From Acanthochromis polyacanthus (taxonomy: Eukaryota; Chordata; Actinopteri; Pomacentridae), in contig NC_067120.1 of NCBI RefSeq assembly GCF_021347895.1, positions 18,461,361 to 18,525,360 on the forward strand: DNA of 64,000 nt. The letters are read 5' to 3'. Numbering within the stretch: the first letter of the stretch is position 1; each line of letters opens with the position of its first letter. Under the pieces are notes generated by a model. The model was not told the DNA's origin and made no database searches. It worked only from the letters and a program-made list of their open reading frames with translations. Made by a program: the position numbers and the translations under genes. Below are positions 36,162 to 48,905 of the stretch, piece after piece.

Positions 36162-37408
36162 CTGAAACGAAGAGATAAGAAGAGGACAAGCGGGAAATAA
36201 AAGATATGTGTAGAGGGAGTGGGAGTGTGGGATCAAGAGAATGAGAGCTAGGTGGGTTAACAGGGTAGAAGGATCACTGCCAGGTAATTCGAGGTGTTGT
36301 TCTGCTCACAAACTTTAATTAACAAGTTGACTTCATGTGGACTTTGTTGCTTTTTGAAAGCGAACATTTATTTTACTACATACACCTTACCACTACCTTA
36401 CTGGGAGAAAATACATTTCTATCAAAATGTGACTGCCAGTGTACTTCACTTGTGTAACATTTGAGAGAGATGGTTGCATTTTGGGCCTGTTATAGTAACT
36501 TGGTTATATGAATTTAAATCTCAACTTTAGCATTTTGAAAACATTTGAACTTCAATCAGATGTCATAACTGCAGTCAAACATTCACATATTATGTAATGA
36601 CATTTTCTCCATTTGACTGCTCAGTTTCTTCTTTTCACACGCGCCCTCTAACCTGTGGGTCAGGACCTCCGCAGACCTTGCAGGCACACAAGAATCGTAG
36701 CCTTAATTAGGCCAATTTGTTGTGTTGCATACTTGTACTCTTGTACTTGTTAACATTGGATGACAATTTAGAGGTTGAGGGTAGCTTGTAAAGGCAGTCA
36801 CACTGACATGAGGGGGTCACAAACCAAAAATGTTAGAAGACATTAATCTATGGATAATACTGCCTGTAAATAATTTTATGCCCTCAATAACAATTTACTT
36901 TGGACAGTAAAATAGACATAAGGAACCATAGAAAAAAGGAGGAAGACGGGACACATTTGCATGACACCGACATAGCACTGCTGTTATATGGTGGTACACC
37001 TGCACTGTTTATGGGGGACTAGGAAAGGGAATGTTAACAGTGTGTACTCCCACCATGGACTGTAGGTGGTCTGCTCTTCACACCTGCCTCTGCATCTTCG
37101 GGCCTGCCAGCCACACAGCTGCACCATACCACTGTCACTCACTTCACACCATGTCTTAGGAGTGTTTCTGCGTCACGGATATTCACCTCCTGGGCATACA
37201 TGATGTGGAACCTGCAGAGGATCCACCGAGTGATCAGTGATGAAAACACCCTTACTGATAAGAGAGCTGGATCACGAGGCCAAGTTCATCCTTTGGGCTG
37301 ATTCTGCTTCAGGCCGATCAGTGAACCAATGAAGCTAATGTTTAATGTTTCACTTCACTGCTTTGCAATTGGTGGTCTCGCCTTCCCTGGACCTCTCGCT
37401 TGCCTTTC

Positions 37409-37699
37409 TCAAATTTTCTCACTATTCCACATCCATTGTACCACCTGAGACCCCGCATGAGCCTGCATAATCACACTTCTCACTGTGACTCTGCCGAGTT
37501 CAGCGTACGGCCATGAAAATACCACCGACTGAGAAGTCTGAGGATTTCTCACGAGCAGATGTCCTGAGAAATCCTGCACAAAGACATTCACAGTCACCCT
37601 ACAATCACCCGAGTCTGTCAAAGCTCCCACTGATGGTGTAAGCTTGAGACAACAGTAAACTGTCTGGGATGGTGGTTGGTGGTAAATGGGAGTGTCCAT
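37409..37699 (-). other. exon-like open frame of unknown identity
   Basis: A 96-codon frame with a beta-rich composition (DCRVTVNVFVQDFSGHLLV) and a possible donor CAG|GTGGTA near its end. It lies just downstream of the next exon-like block on the same strand. It may be part of a host gene or an old pseudogene, or chance. Confidence 0.18.
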
Positions 37700-37835
37700 T
37701 TCATGTAGTTGACTCAGCTCTTGCTAAGTGGGATGACTGATGGAGGATGGGTGGAAGAAGAGCCAGAGACCAGCTGTTTTCTTACTGGTTACCGCAAAGG
37801 TCTGAACCCTGTGGATGATCATAACCCATCCTGAC

Positions 37836-37969
37836 CTGGAAGTCAACTCTGCTGTCAGCAGCTCTTGGGAATGAACACGTTCATCCCTTTCATCTTGAAG
37901 TCTCTGAAAGATTGGCAGCACGTTCTCATCCCAGAAGCTTTGGGGCTTCGGTGAATCAGCAGCTGCTGC
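37836..37969 (-). other. exon-like open frame with both splice-like edges
   Basis: Between an acceptor TTACTTTGTCCCACAG and a donor CCAG|GTCAGG lie 134 bp of open frame with a helical, charged make-up (FWDENVLPIFQRLQDERDER). No family recognised. The pairing with 37409-37699 on the same strand is the main reason to keep it. Confidence 0.2.
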
Positions 37970-39815
37970 CTGTGGGACAAAGTAAGCTGATCCTGGATGT
38001 TGTAAAGTCATCTTAGCAAGTTAAGATTTGTCATTAAACTTTCCTTTCACTTTAACAACAAAATTATCAGCTTCAATGAAGACTGCTCAAAGAGAATGCA
38101 GTCACCCATGCACACATTCAATCTGAAATTACTGGAAAATGCCTTAAGAAATGTCAGTGATATCTTCAGGATGGCTCACCATGATCGCTCCCCTCCCCCA
38201 GACTGCCTCTCTGCCCACTGTTTCCAGTACAAGTGCTCTCCATTTGTCTCTGTGGATCAAATGTCCCGGCGACGGCTCTGTTGATCAGCGAGCCTCCTTA
38301 TAAGGTCTGGGCAGAGAGCAAAGCCTTGAGAGAGCCCTACCAGCTCTTTCCCTTTATTTACACAGTCTCTCGGTGCACACAAGCACGGAAAATCTACCCT
38401 ATCAGGAGCTCAACCCACATGCTCCCGGAATATCTTTATTGTCAAACACTCCCAATGTGGCACAACTAATCACTGCAATCTTGTTTTGTTCTTTGTGTGT
38501 ACCAGAAGATAAATATGATTTCACAAAGTTCTGTTTCACCATTAAACAGCCTGTGGGAAGTCTTTACTGCCCTTCCATCATAAATGGCAGTAAATGTATG
38601 TGTGTGGCTCAGTAATTCAACCACATATAAAATGATCTGTGTCTGACGTGTTGCCAAGCACGATAGAAAATCAAGATCTAAATGACTGCTCTGAATTTAT
38701 ATGCTTTAAATTTATGGAGTCAATTCAGAGGGTGTTACAACACAGATCAAAATTCATTATGTGGCCAATGCAGAATCGACAGTGTCCCTTATAGCACATG
38801 AAATAGGAATTTCCTGTGCTGGAGGGCTGTTAACCCGAATCTTAGGGTTAATCTGTGTGGAAAACGGTAAAATGACTTTTTTTTCCGGCATAGATTTAGA
38901 CATGTGACTGGTTGAGTAAACATGCAGTCAGAGAGCGCCTTGTGTGAACAGTACCTGTATTCAGTCCTGCAGCCTCCCCTCGGCCCTTTAAATCGCCCGC
39001 TCCCACACTTGCTAACATAGCCTTGTAGTACGAAATTTATTCAGAGGATTTTTGAGCTGATTTTTAAGTTTAAAAAAATTCTAATGTAAAGCAGACAGAT
39101 TGAATTGCTTTGTTTTCCACCCCAGCTGGTGTTGAATTGTTTTCTTTTAGTCTTTTATCGTCCAGACATTCTTCTAGATCCTATGCAGGTGAACAGGCTC
39201 AAAGACTCATACGTGCTTACTTTATTGGTAAACCACCAGTGGAACTTAAAGTAACAGGATTGTGGGGCTTTGGCAGCTCGTTTGCCAGGACTTTACATTT
39301 TAATTATCACAAATTCCAGTCTAGCCTCAGCCTATTAAAAATGATGTATGGTTTTTTGTTGAGACGAGTGCTGGCTCACAGGAGAATAACATCCATCAAG
39401 CTAACAACACGTTCATTGAGCATTTACAACAAGGGTCAGACCAACCTGATTGGATGAACGGCTGGTATGCTCAGACAACTTAAATTTGAGGAAAACTGTG
39501 TGTCAGAGGGATGTTATGAATTGCTATTGTAATGAGGTCTCAAATTGCATTTAACTGAAAGGCTTTTTTTTGTTCAGCATTTATTTTCATCAAATTATGT
39601 CACTGACTACTGACTTTAATTTTCAAATTATGCAAATTTCTTTTTTTTTTTTTTTTGCGAAGTCATTCCTTCTTTTTATTTGGCCCCCCAGAAATTTGCA
39701 AAATCTCCTCCCCAGCTTCATTCAGCCTTTCCAGTTTCATATCATGAATCACTTCTTCACAGTGCTCTAGAGAGCTTTAGAAACATTTCTTGCATACTTT
39801 ATATGCAGTAGCATA

Positions 39816-39931
39816 CTGTGCATGTCTTTGGACTGTGGGAGGAAGCCTGAGCACCCTGAGAAAACCCACCTAAGCACAGAGAGAAACTCCACACTGAGAG
39901 GCTCCAGTCGTCCAGGAGATTGGAACCCAGG
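39816..39931 (-). repeat. SINE-like repeat fragment, reversed
   Basis: The reverse complement holds GTGTGGAGTTTCTCTC and CACAGTCCAAAGACATGCAC, the same family as 15071-15405. Confidence 0.6.
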
Positions 39932-42900
39932 AGTTCATTATTTACTCAAGCCATTATTTAAGTTAATCTTGCTCATTCCAGTAATGTGAACTTAAATTGA
40001 CTGAGAGATTTATTTCTCAGCGCTCCATATGAGGCCTTACTGTAGGTTTTCCATCAGATTTAATGAACACTGGAACAGGATCTTAACCAAATCAGTGAAA
40101 CCAGACAAACATACACATGTGCTAAATGTGAATCATCATGGCTGGGACGTTTGTCTGCACTGCGGAGACTTGATTACTGAGCTAAAGGTCTCAGACATGT
40201 AGTTAAACAGATAATGAGGGAGCGGAGCCGGACAGTGGACAATCAGGTCTGTGTGTGCGCAGAGACAGTCATCAATACGTCGGTCCAGCGTCAAGGCTGG
40301 CAGACAGTAACAACTACTAACAGCAGCCTTCAGCAGTCAACACACCTTAATGAAGACACGCAAGGAGGCTGCGACAACCAATGCTGCAATGCACTGAATA
40401 GATATGCATTATCTGGGTGGGTTGTACTTCTGATAAAAATATCTATTTTGGAAAGCTGACAAGAATGGAAAAAGCTCAGGACGTCCATAAAAACACCTAC
40501 ACGATGCTTCCCATTAGAAGGAATCCCTCGGCTTTGAGTCTGTCTTTTATGAAGGTGAGTTTACAACCCTCTTGTGAATGCACTTCAATTCACTATGAGG
40601 GGTAAACTTGTTAGGAAACGCATACATGTTTCATGCATGCAAGTAAAATCAGCAGGCCAGCCAGGCAGTGAGCAAGGCCCTGGGGCAGTCTGGGTAATTA
40701 CTGGAGAGTCATGAAGGCCAAATGGAATGTTTACTCTACCCCGGGGTCACCAGGCATTATGAGTGCTCTCTTCAATAAGCCTTGGCAAGAGTTGTAATGG
40801 GCCACTTTGTCGTTAGCTGTCCCACTCTCTAAGATAATTAGGTTTCACTGTAGGTGTATTTATAAGCTGTCTTATACTGTGTGCACACCTTTTATGGACT
40901 GGAAATAAATACGACTGTGTACTCAAGAAGCTGATTTTGTCATGAAGTGAGAGACCTTTTCATCTTTTTCTGTGACTTTATTTCACAAAGCCTCCAGTCG
41001 TTGCTGTTAAATAGTCTGTGTGTTGTGGTTTCAGAATAATAGGCTGTAAATTATGCTCCAGGAGCAGGACACAGGTAAACACTCAGGCTATAAACAGCTT
41101 TGTTTGACAATTCCGACCATGCTCTGTGTAAACCCCACAAATCAACTCACTGAGTATGATCTTCTAGCATAACTGTCAGCTGCTGAGGCTGTGGCCTGGC
41201 CCTGGGCTCTTGACCTTTGACCTCTGAGAGTTCAGTGAATGGTGAACTTTGTGGCTCTGAGGGCAGACCCTCCACTACTGGTTGGAAACCAGTCAGATGC
41301 CTCAAGGGCCAAGGGGAGACATTAGCTTCTGTGCCCCTGTGAGTCAGGATTACACAGACCTGAAGGCAATTACAATCCCAAACCTCCTCCATGTTCAACA
41401 CTACGGAGATCTTGGAATGATTTAATAGATTCCCTCTTGCTTCTGTGCATGAGAGGCTATGATTTCTATCTAGCTGTTTATTCAACCTTAAGTCTGTGCT
41501 TTACATATTATCCTGTCAAAAGCAGATACTTATTGACAAAGCTGTAAAGTGTTCATATAACATGGGAGAATATCCAGTGGGAACTGAAGCACAACTCCAA
41601 GAGAGCCTCCCTTCCAGTGACTCATGCACTGTGTTCATTACAACCATATAAAACCTGAAATCAATTCATTCTTAATTAAACTTGGTGAGTAAATAGCTTG
41701 TTCCACAACAACCGAGGTCTCGTTCAAAGAGTGTCAGAATGGTCTTGTTTCCTCAGCAGAGTTGCTGTTCTAGGCAGTAAACAGTCCATCTTGTCCGAGC
41801 CAGAGTCTGTGTGGTAGTAATCATTTTTCCCCTCGTTCTGAGCTGGCACTTCAGCCTTCAGCTTGTTTTTAACAGCTTGGCCAAATTATGGAGCCAAGTG
41901 AGTGTTTGGGGTGTATTCTTGTTCAAGGGAGAAGACTTCCTTTTCTAACTTATGATTGTTTTCTCTGCTTTGTTTGAAAGTTTAGGACAGTGTTTGGATG
42001 TGTTGAGGGAAACTTTCTGTATTCTTGTTACATTTCGCCCTGTCTCTGTCTGCTATCAGCTATCGATCTATCTGCATATGATGTAATTTTGCGAGCCATT
42101 GTTGCCTCTGCAAACAGTCACTGATGAAATTAAATAAATAGGGGTCAAATGATAAGAACGATAGGATCAGCTTCCACTGTGTAAGGCATAAGGGAAGCGT
42201 GATGTACAGTAGCAACCAGTTCAGAGGATTTCATGTGAAAGCCCCTCCTGTTGGATTTCCTGCTGTCCAAAACTGATGCGACAGAGATCTGTGTTGGGAT
42301 AGCAGCGCTGCTTCCCACCACAACAAAGCAGCCTGGGGCCTCCTGCTCAAAGCCCCGTACTTCAGCAAAAACCATGGCAGCACACATCCGCTGGAAACTG
42401 AGCAGAGAGTCGTATCAAGATCCTGTAAGAAGGGAAAGTATTTCAGTTCCCCACAGTGGGGGTTCTCCATGCGAAATAGAAGAATGATCAAACTGTGCAG
42501 TGTAATATTGCAGACTTGTGGCCTCGGGTAACCTGTGACTGGTACAGTGGAGACTTGTTCATCTCATCCGCGAATCATGCCATCAGTGAGAGGAAACGGA
42601 ACAGGCGATGTTGTTTTGAAAGCCTGCCTGCTCAGGGCTGTCTGTGTGGTGCTAGAATCGCAGATCCTCGTCAGTACAGCACATCTCTCTGGTATGAGGT
42701 CGTCCGTGTGAACCAGGGTGCATAGGGGCAACTGCCCCACACAACACTCCTGACAGTGAGATATAAAGATGCATTTACCCCTTTATCGCACCAGCAGTCA
42801 CACAAATCATCTGATAAATGACAACACAGTCACATACTGAGACGTTTGTGACTTTTCTCCAGTTTGTGGTAAAAGGTATTAAGTCGCTTGATTTGAAAAG

Positions 42901-42959
42901 GATTTTTTTATTTCAATCCAGGAAAGTATTCAAGATGCAAGAGGATGAAACAAATGAAA
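39932..42959. other. non-coding stretch
   Basis: No supported gene. The minus-strand frame at 41147-41485 is 112 codons but has no recognisable domain or splice context. Confidence 0.4.
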
Positions 42960-42967
42960 TCCAAATG

Positions 42968-43025
42968 AAATCCATCCATTATCTATACACATCTTAATCC
43001 TTGTTAGGGTCACGGGGGATCTGGC
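42968..43025 (-). repeat. SINE-like 3' tail fragment, reversed
   Basis: ATCCATCCATTATCTATACA followed by TTAGGGTCACGGGGG is the reversed 3' end of the repeat family seen at 15.07 kb. Confidence 0.5.
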
Positions 43026-43761
43026 TCTGGTGCAGTCAATTGTTCTGCTCCATACTGTCAATCACAGGGAGACTCTTCTTCCTGAAGGGATGGCAGCTCA
43101 GCAGCATTAAAACAGGGCTACAATCTGGGGTTCTACAGTCATGGTGAGATGAGCTATCTGTCTAGTATTTTGAGTGAAAAAAATTTGTAAGACACATTTT
43201 GGGGACAAGTTTTCATTAATTTGCGGAAAAAGGGCATAACATGAGAGTTTTAACATTCCCAGGAGATTAGCTGATGATCCATGACTCCATACTGCTGACG
43301 CTGTCTTATCAGTTATTATATTTAGAAATCATCAGCCCAATCAGAAGTGTGGGAAAGCATACAGCATTTATGCTCCACACATACCGACTGACACTGCCAT
43401 TCTCAGAATCACACCACTAAAATAACTCATGCAGCTGATAATATTGAATATTAAAAGCCAAATAGGAGTCATTATATTGTTTCGGCCGCTGGCGGCGATA
43501 TGATTTTCCCTTTTATGGAGGACTCTTTGCAGGCTATGTGTGGGGAGATGACTCGGGTTGAAAAAAGCTGGCTGAAGAGCAGCTCCAGACCCTGCCCATC
43601 TCCTGTCTTAGCCGACTGGCCTGGCGCTTCAACCTGCACACCAGCTCAAGCTCTTGTCCCCGCCTACCATCCTGGGTGATTGAACCACCAGCCAGTTTCC
43701 CCCTACAATCCGACTGCAGCAATCGCCACAAATGGGCTTAACTCTTGTCTCTTAGTGTTTT
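43026..43761. other. non-coding stretch
   Basis: No supported gene. A 65-codon minus-strand frame at 43534-43731 has no recognisable domain; a GGTTCAATCACC box B-like phrase near 43675-43690 (minus) might mark an old tRNA-derived repeat. Confidence 0.35.
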
Positions 43762-43766
43762 GTGTC

Positions 43767-44613
43767 TGTTACACTCCAACCTCTAGGCTGGTTGTAACAA
43801 AAATAACCAGAATGTTGTTGGTTTAGGTGAAGGGATTTATTGCTTAGTGGCAACGGAACATAAAAGTGACAACAATGAACACAATACTGGTGAGTGTTGA
43901 TAAATAAAAGAACAGAATAAAACCAAATGAAGGCTAACAGAGTTTCCCCAAACTTACCTAAACCCAAAACAAAGGAACTAAACTCCCTAGCCAAACTTAA
44001 ATACATTAGCAACACCCACCACCAGTAATAGAAACTAATACAAAGAGTGCAAAAACAAACTCAACAAAACTGGTGCTTCACACTCACAGACATCTGACCA
44101 CACATGTCACGAACACTCAAAAAAAAATGAATGGCTTCTTCACAAAGCCCAGTGTCTGTAGCAGTCACCAAGAGTGTCTACAGACCAAAGTGTCTGCAAT
44201 ACCCACCAACCCAACCACACATACCTACAGACTGACACACATCAACATGCAAACAAATTATCACATAGAGCTAGGCACCAGGGTGGACTGGTCACCAATA
44301 CCAATCACTCAGACTAACAACATGGTGGCAGATATATAGTCTGCAGGTGTGATGCTGGCTGCATCCGATTGGATAGAGGTGGAGGGGAGCTGGGGGGTGG
44401 TCCAATCAGGAAGATCGGAAGGCGGGCAGAACAGGACTGCAGTGCAGGTCGTCAACTTCTGACTTGTTGACTGGAATGGCCGGCAGCTGGGGTTCCTGGA
44501 AAGACTCAAACAGCCACAGCTGATCCTACACATGCAATCTCCCCACACACTAAGGCCTAATAAGACGCCACCTCCAGCAACCAGACGGCACACCAACACT
44601 GGTGGCCGTAACA
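43767..44613 (-). mobile_element. solo LTR (847 bp)
   Basis: Begins TGTTACGGCCACC and ends GGAGTGTAACA on the minus strand, giving TGTTA...TAACA ends. The five bases on each side are GTGTC (43762-43766 and 44614-44618), a perfect duplication. Read on the minus strand, a TATATA sits near 44333-44338 and AATAAA near 43836-43841, in the order expected for promoter and poly(A) signal. No matching second LTR or internal region is in the window, so this is what remains after recombination between two LTRs. It is unrelated in sequence to the element at 2.36-7.81 kb. Confidence 0.85.
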
Positions 44614-44764
44614 GTGTCCAATATGTAATCTCTGTTACCTGCTGTGCAGCCATGTTAGGAGTTACTCGTGTCTCATGTTTTCTGTCATGTGTGTTCTGAG
44701 GCAGTAGTTAGTTTAGTTTTTTACTTGCACTCATTTGTTAGTTGCTTTTTGTTAGTCGCCTGGG

Positions 44765-45275
44765 CAAGGGCGTCAGTTTGTTTTTAAAAGTGGGGGGGGA
44801 CGGAGACCATAGCACTTTGAGAAAATGTCGAAGAACAGCGGCAAAATGCCACAAGCTAGACTCGAACTCACAACCACCGCACCAAAGGTGGAGGCTTAAG
44901 CTGTTGAGCTATCCGTACATGCGGGTAGAGGGGTCTGTGGGCCGCTATAGTACTAATTCTCCCGGGCCGAAATTTTGCCCCTGCATGCCTCTGGTCGGAG
45001 CTTCCACTTGGCACAGGCGCAAATTTAGCATCTGCGCGTTTTTTTTTTGTTTTGTTTTGTTTTTAACCTCACGAAGGTGTGCTGTGTGTCTGTGCAACTC
45101 TCGGCTGAGTGCGGATGGTGCGTTCAGGAGCATCGGAATTTTCTATACTACTGAAAATAACTGGGTTTACAACGGCTTACATGTGAAGAATTTGAATGTG
45201 TTGGAGACAAAAATGACCCCTGACAAAAAGTGGGGGGACACGTCCCCACCGTCCCCCCCTAAACTGACGCCTATG
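44765..45275. mobile_element. hAT-like miniature element carrying a tRNA-like segment
   Basis: A 511-bp element flanked by a perfect 8-bp duplication CGCCTGGG (44757-44764 and 45276-45283). The ends are CAAGGGCGTCAGTTTG on the left and CATAGGCGTCAGTTTA on the right read inward, followed on the right by a GGGGGGGACGG run that the left matches more loosely. Eight-bp duplications and CA(T)AGGCG ends suggest hAT. It has no transposase frame. A tRNA-like block lies at 44849-44918 on the minus strand. Confidence 0.85.
44849..44918 (-). other. tRNA-like segment inside the hAT-like element
   Basis: On the minus strand, GGATAGCTCAACAGCTTAAG resembles the start and box A of a tRNA gene, and GTTGTGAGTTCGAGTCTAGC resembles the T arm with box B (GGTTCGANTC-like). 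The spacing between them is roughly tRNA-like. Acceptor pairing is poor, so it is not called as a functional tRNA; it is more likely a captured tRNA or SINE head. Confidence 0.5.
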
Positions 45276-45283
45276 CGCCTGGG

Positions 45284-48200
45284 TGTCACTATCATATCTA
45301 AGTTTGACTAAGGAGTTTACTTGTTTTGTTTTAGCTAGTTTTGTGACTCGGTTCTTTGAGTTAGCGACACCCATCAGCTGTTTGCATTGTAGTATCATCA
45401 CATTTTCCTTTGTTAATGACGTCAATGAGCAATAAATTGCTTTACCTAACTGAGAACACCTGCTTTTTTGCTACTCCTAGCTTGTCCTAGACAGCTGGGT
45501 AGTAACAATATATATACATACAACTATTTGAATTCTGATTTTGGCATGAATACACTATCTAGCAGCGTTGTCTATCTAATCTGTGCAAAGCAATGTAAAT
45601 GTAAGAAATGAGACAGACAAAACAGATAATTTTTTCATAAGCACTGCAGTCCCATTAGATTCAAATTTAGAACCAGATCTCCAAGCGTAAGTGCTGATTG
45701 CTCATACTTGGTGGGCTGGAGGTGTTCAGTCAGGCCTGATTCCGGTAAGAGAGCTGTGAGATGCTACAACATGTTCAGTCCAAGTATCTGCAGAAATGTT
45801 GGCCAGATGTAGAATATGCCATAGCATGCCAATTGTTTCCTGTAGGCTGCCCAATCCCAGAATGTCAAAGAATGTAACTTGGATCACGGCAAAAACTCAT
45901 CAAAGAGTCATTAGCATCGACATGCAATGATCAGCTCTGTACCAGGCCTGATGAAACCATGATGTGTGAGTGTTTACAGAGCCGTGGTCATGGTGTGGTG
46001 GTGAGAGTTCTTGTTAGCTTACACTAAAATCAGAGGTGTAATTCCTGATCCCAGGATGCCTGCTAAGGAGCAAAAAACCCAAAACGGCTTTCGCTGGAAA
46101 ATCTGCGCAGCTTTATTTGAAGAAAGTTCAAGTAAAGTTATCTAATGAAAAGCTAATAAATGACTGGTGGAAGTCTTGTGTACCCTCCATCCAGGCTGCA
46201 CTCTGATCAGGAATGTTAGTTCACTTCCTTACCTTCTGTATCTGACTGTAATTACAGGCCTTGATATTTCCTGCTCCAGTGTACAGTGGTAACAGAGAGA
46301 TAGGGCCCCTCTCTAGGAGAAAAAAAAATCATACAGCTATTTTCAGCAGTGCACTTTTACTAATGGCCGAGATAAATGGAGATTTTTCTGATAAATGAAG
46401 GCTTAGGAAATGTGTTTAATAAAGCTTCACCCTCAGTTTGTTTGCCTGTCTCGAATGCCAGAACGATTTAGTGCAGAGGAAGATATGGTTCATATTTATG
46501 GGGTTGTGCTGCATAATTGAAAAATGTTGGGTATCAAATGAACAGCCACAATCCAGGTGTGTGTAAAAGTAAATGTTAGCACTTTTTTCCCCCCTTTTTT
46601 TCGCTGGAATGCGGAGACTTGAGAAAACATTTTCTGTGCACCTAGCAAAGGTGGGGGAATGAAAACAACATGGAATGAATGCAGGGCCTCAGAGTGCCGT
46701 GTCCGGCATGTGCTGACGAGAGCCAGAGACCAGACCTAATCCACAGCCCCGGCTCGAACGAACACAAGCTCCTGCATACATGCGGAAAACTGCCTGCTCA
46801 TGCACAAACACTCCAGAAAACTGCCAATGTTGCTGAAAACGAATCAAACGGTGTGTTCTCTGTATGCAGTGCTGGGAGGTAACTTAAAAAAAGAACGATG
46901 ACTAAGTCGAATTTTATGGTATTTGTACTTCAATTAATTCTTTTTGCTGATACTTTATTCTTTCAATTTCAGGTGAAAGAGGTTTTACCCTACTACATAG
47001 ATATTTCATTGGCAGTATATACAGTTTCTCTATGAATATGAATTACATACACGCATTGTTATGGACTATGCTACTCAACAGAATGTATAGTCCTTCAAAC
47101 TCAAGTGCTACCTTACACATCAATAATTCAGTGATAATATTCCAATACTGTGTGTATATATGATTAATAGATTACTCTGAACTGTGAAAGAGTAGTTCAC
47201 ATGATACTTTGATCCTTGGTAGAGCGAGATGTTGAGTGTTGGGCTTACTTGTAATGGAGTACTCGCTCATTGTGCTAATGGCAATTAACCAATGAAACAA
47301 ATCCAAATACTTCTTCCCTACGCTGTCTGTACCCATTCAGGTATTCATGCCAGTATTTAGGATTAAGTTCTCTGAGATGTGTCATGAGAAACTGAACAGT
47401 GAGTTAAACATTTTTCCAACACAGCGAACATCTGCTGATCGTTCAGCGGTTTGGAAAGCATTCCAGCAAGGTGATGCTCGGATGATGACACACGAGGAAC
47501 TGGAATATCCTTTGTTTCTGTAAGATGAAGTCATAAAATCACTCCCTTTTTCCCTCCTACATTGTACTCCTTCTGAGGAGAAGAGCGCGTCCACTCCAGG
47601 CTGCTGTTAAATGCCCAGAAGTAAGCAGACATGCTGAAGGTAACAAACTCACCAACCTCGACTCTCACTTTAATGAGGCCACTTGCTCTTTGCTGGGCTT
47701 TTCAAATTGTTTCTCTTTGATAATAGCAGTCTGGCTGTCTGGGATAAGCTACAGTGCTGCGGTGCATGACTGGCCAAGACCCGGCAGGAGCAGAGGCCAT
47801 AAAGTATCCTCTTTATTCATCAGAGAAAGCTGTCCTGGGCTATGAGTGGGAGCTGTGGCCAGACTGAAAGCATACTAGCTGGCCTTAACTCATGTGTCCT
47901 CCTCCCTCCACGTCCACATGTGCATTTTTTCGCACAGATGAAAAACTATTTGGTATGCAGCTTATGATAACCTGATGAAGAGCTGTGGATGTATGGTTCA
48001 GATATTTTCCTCCATGTGGGTAATGGAGCATCTGAAAGAGATTTCTTTGTGATTCTCAGTATTAATATCATCAAATTCTTGTTTAGACCTGTTGGAGCAG
48101 TCCCCTCAGCTTCTTTATACTCAGCTATTCTCCTCAAAATGAAGCAGTAACAGTTCTGCAAATGTCAAAGTAAGCAGACTCGGCCCATTTCAATCACTGA

Positions 48201-48799
48201 GCAGTTCATTAAAAACCCTCCCTCACATGGATGCTCAGGGAATTCCTCTCCTCTGAGTTCTGTTGTGACCTAAATAGAAGACCACACCTACGAAAATGGA
48301 AACATGAGCTTTACAGAGAGCATGTAGGAAAGTATATTCCTCAAAGTGAAACCATATGACTCAATCTCTCGCTATGTTTTTAGCTGCAATATGGCCAGTC
48401 AGGGGGAAAGGTGTTGGTGAACACGGAACTATTCTCAGCACACAAACGAGTGAAGGTTTATTATGGTCTTCACACATTTAGGCGAGCCGAGCATTGCCCT
48501 GTGCTTCTTTCCAGTTATTAATACAGTACCCCCAGATCTCAGTGTGAGGAGAGATTGGATTCAGACTAAATTTTGCCCAGCCACAGGGTTCTGTGTTTAC
48601 ATAGTTTACAAAGGCACTGAAAGATTCCTGTCAAATGCTGTTGAGGGGCAAAGCCACCATGTAAGTTCAGCTATTGCACAAGCACAGGGAGTGTGTACTA
48701 CATGGTCCTCTGGCAAATCAAAATATCTGTCCGTAGTCTGAGGGCACGTCTGTATTCTCATGTTTGGGAAAAAGGTAATGCTGGTAGCAGCAGAAGTAG
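45284..48799. other. non-coding stretch
   Basis: No supported gene. The part up to 45507 may be the right half of an LTR split by the hAT-like element (see findings). Confidence 0.4.
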
Positions 48800-48905
48800 G
48801 TATTTTAAAGGAACAAGCTACAGCTATGCTAGCTTAGCTTAGCATATGGACCAGAAACAGACAGGCAGCTAGTCTGACTTTTTCTCAAAGTCAGTTTGTC
48901 AGGGC
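48800..48905 (+). repeat. fragment of a common teleost interspersed repeat
   Basis: AAAGGAACAAGCTACAGC, then GCTAGCTTAGCTTAGCATAT and ACAGACAGGCAGCTAGTCTG are phrases of the same dispersed fish repeat as 59568-59835. Confidence 0.45.

Larger units (their letters stand above)
35797..39790. other. mostly non-coding; weak exon-like frames on the minus strand
   Basis: The first part would be 3' UTR or flank of the RPC7-like exon, interrupted by the hAT-like element. Exon-like minus-strand blocks at 36.06-36.16 and 37.41-37.97 kb are listed separately. The rest shows no gene. Confidence 0.35.

Noticed and set aside
41147..41485. 112-codon minus-strand frame
   Set aside because: No domain or homology recognised and no supporting signals; length is within chance for this window.
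44849..44918. Functional tRNA gene
   Set aside because: Box A and B-like motifs exist, but acceptor and arm pairing is poor and it is embedded in a mobile element.
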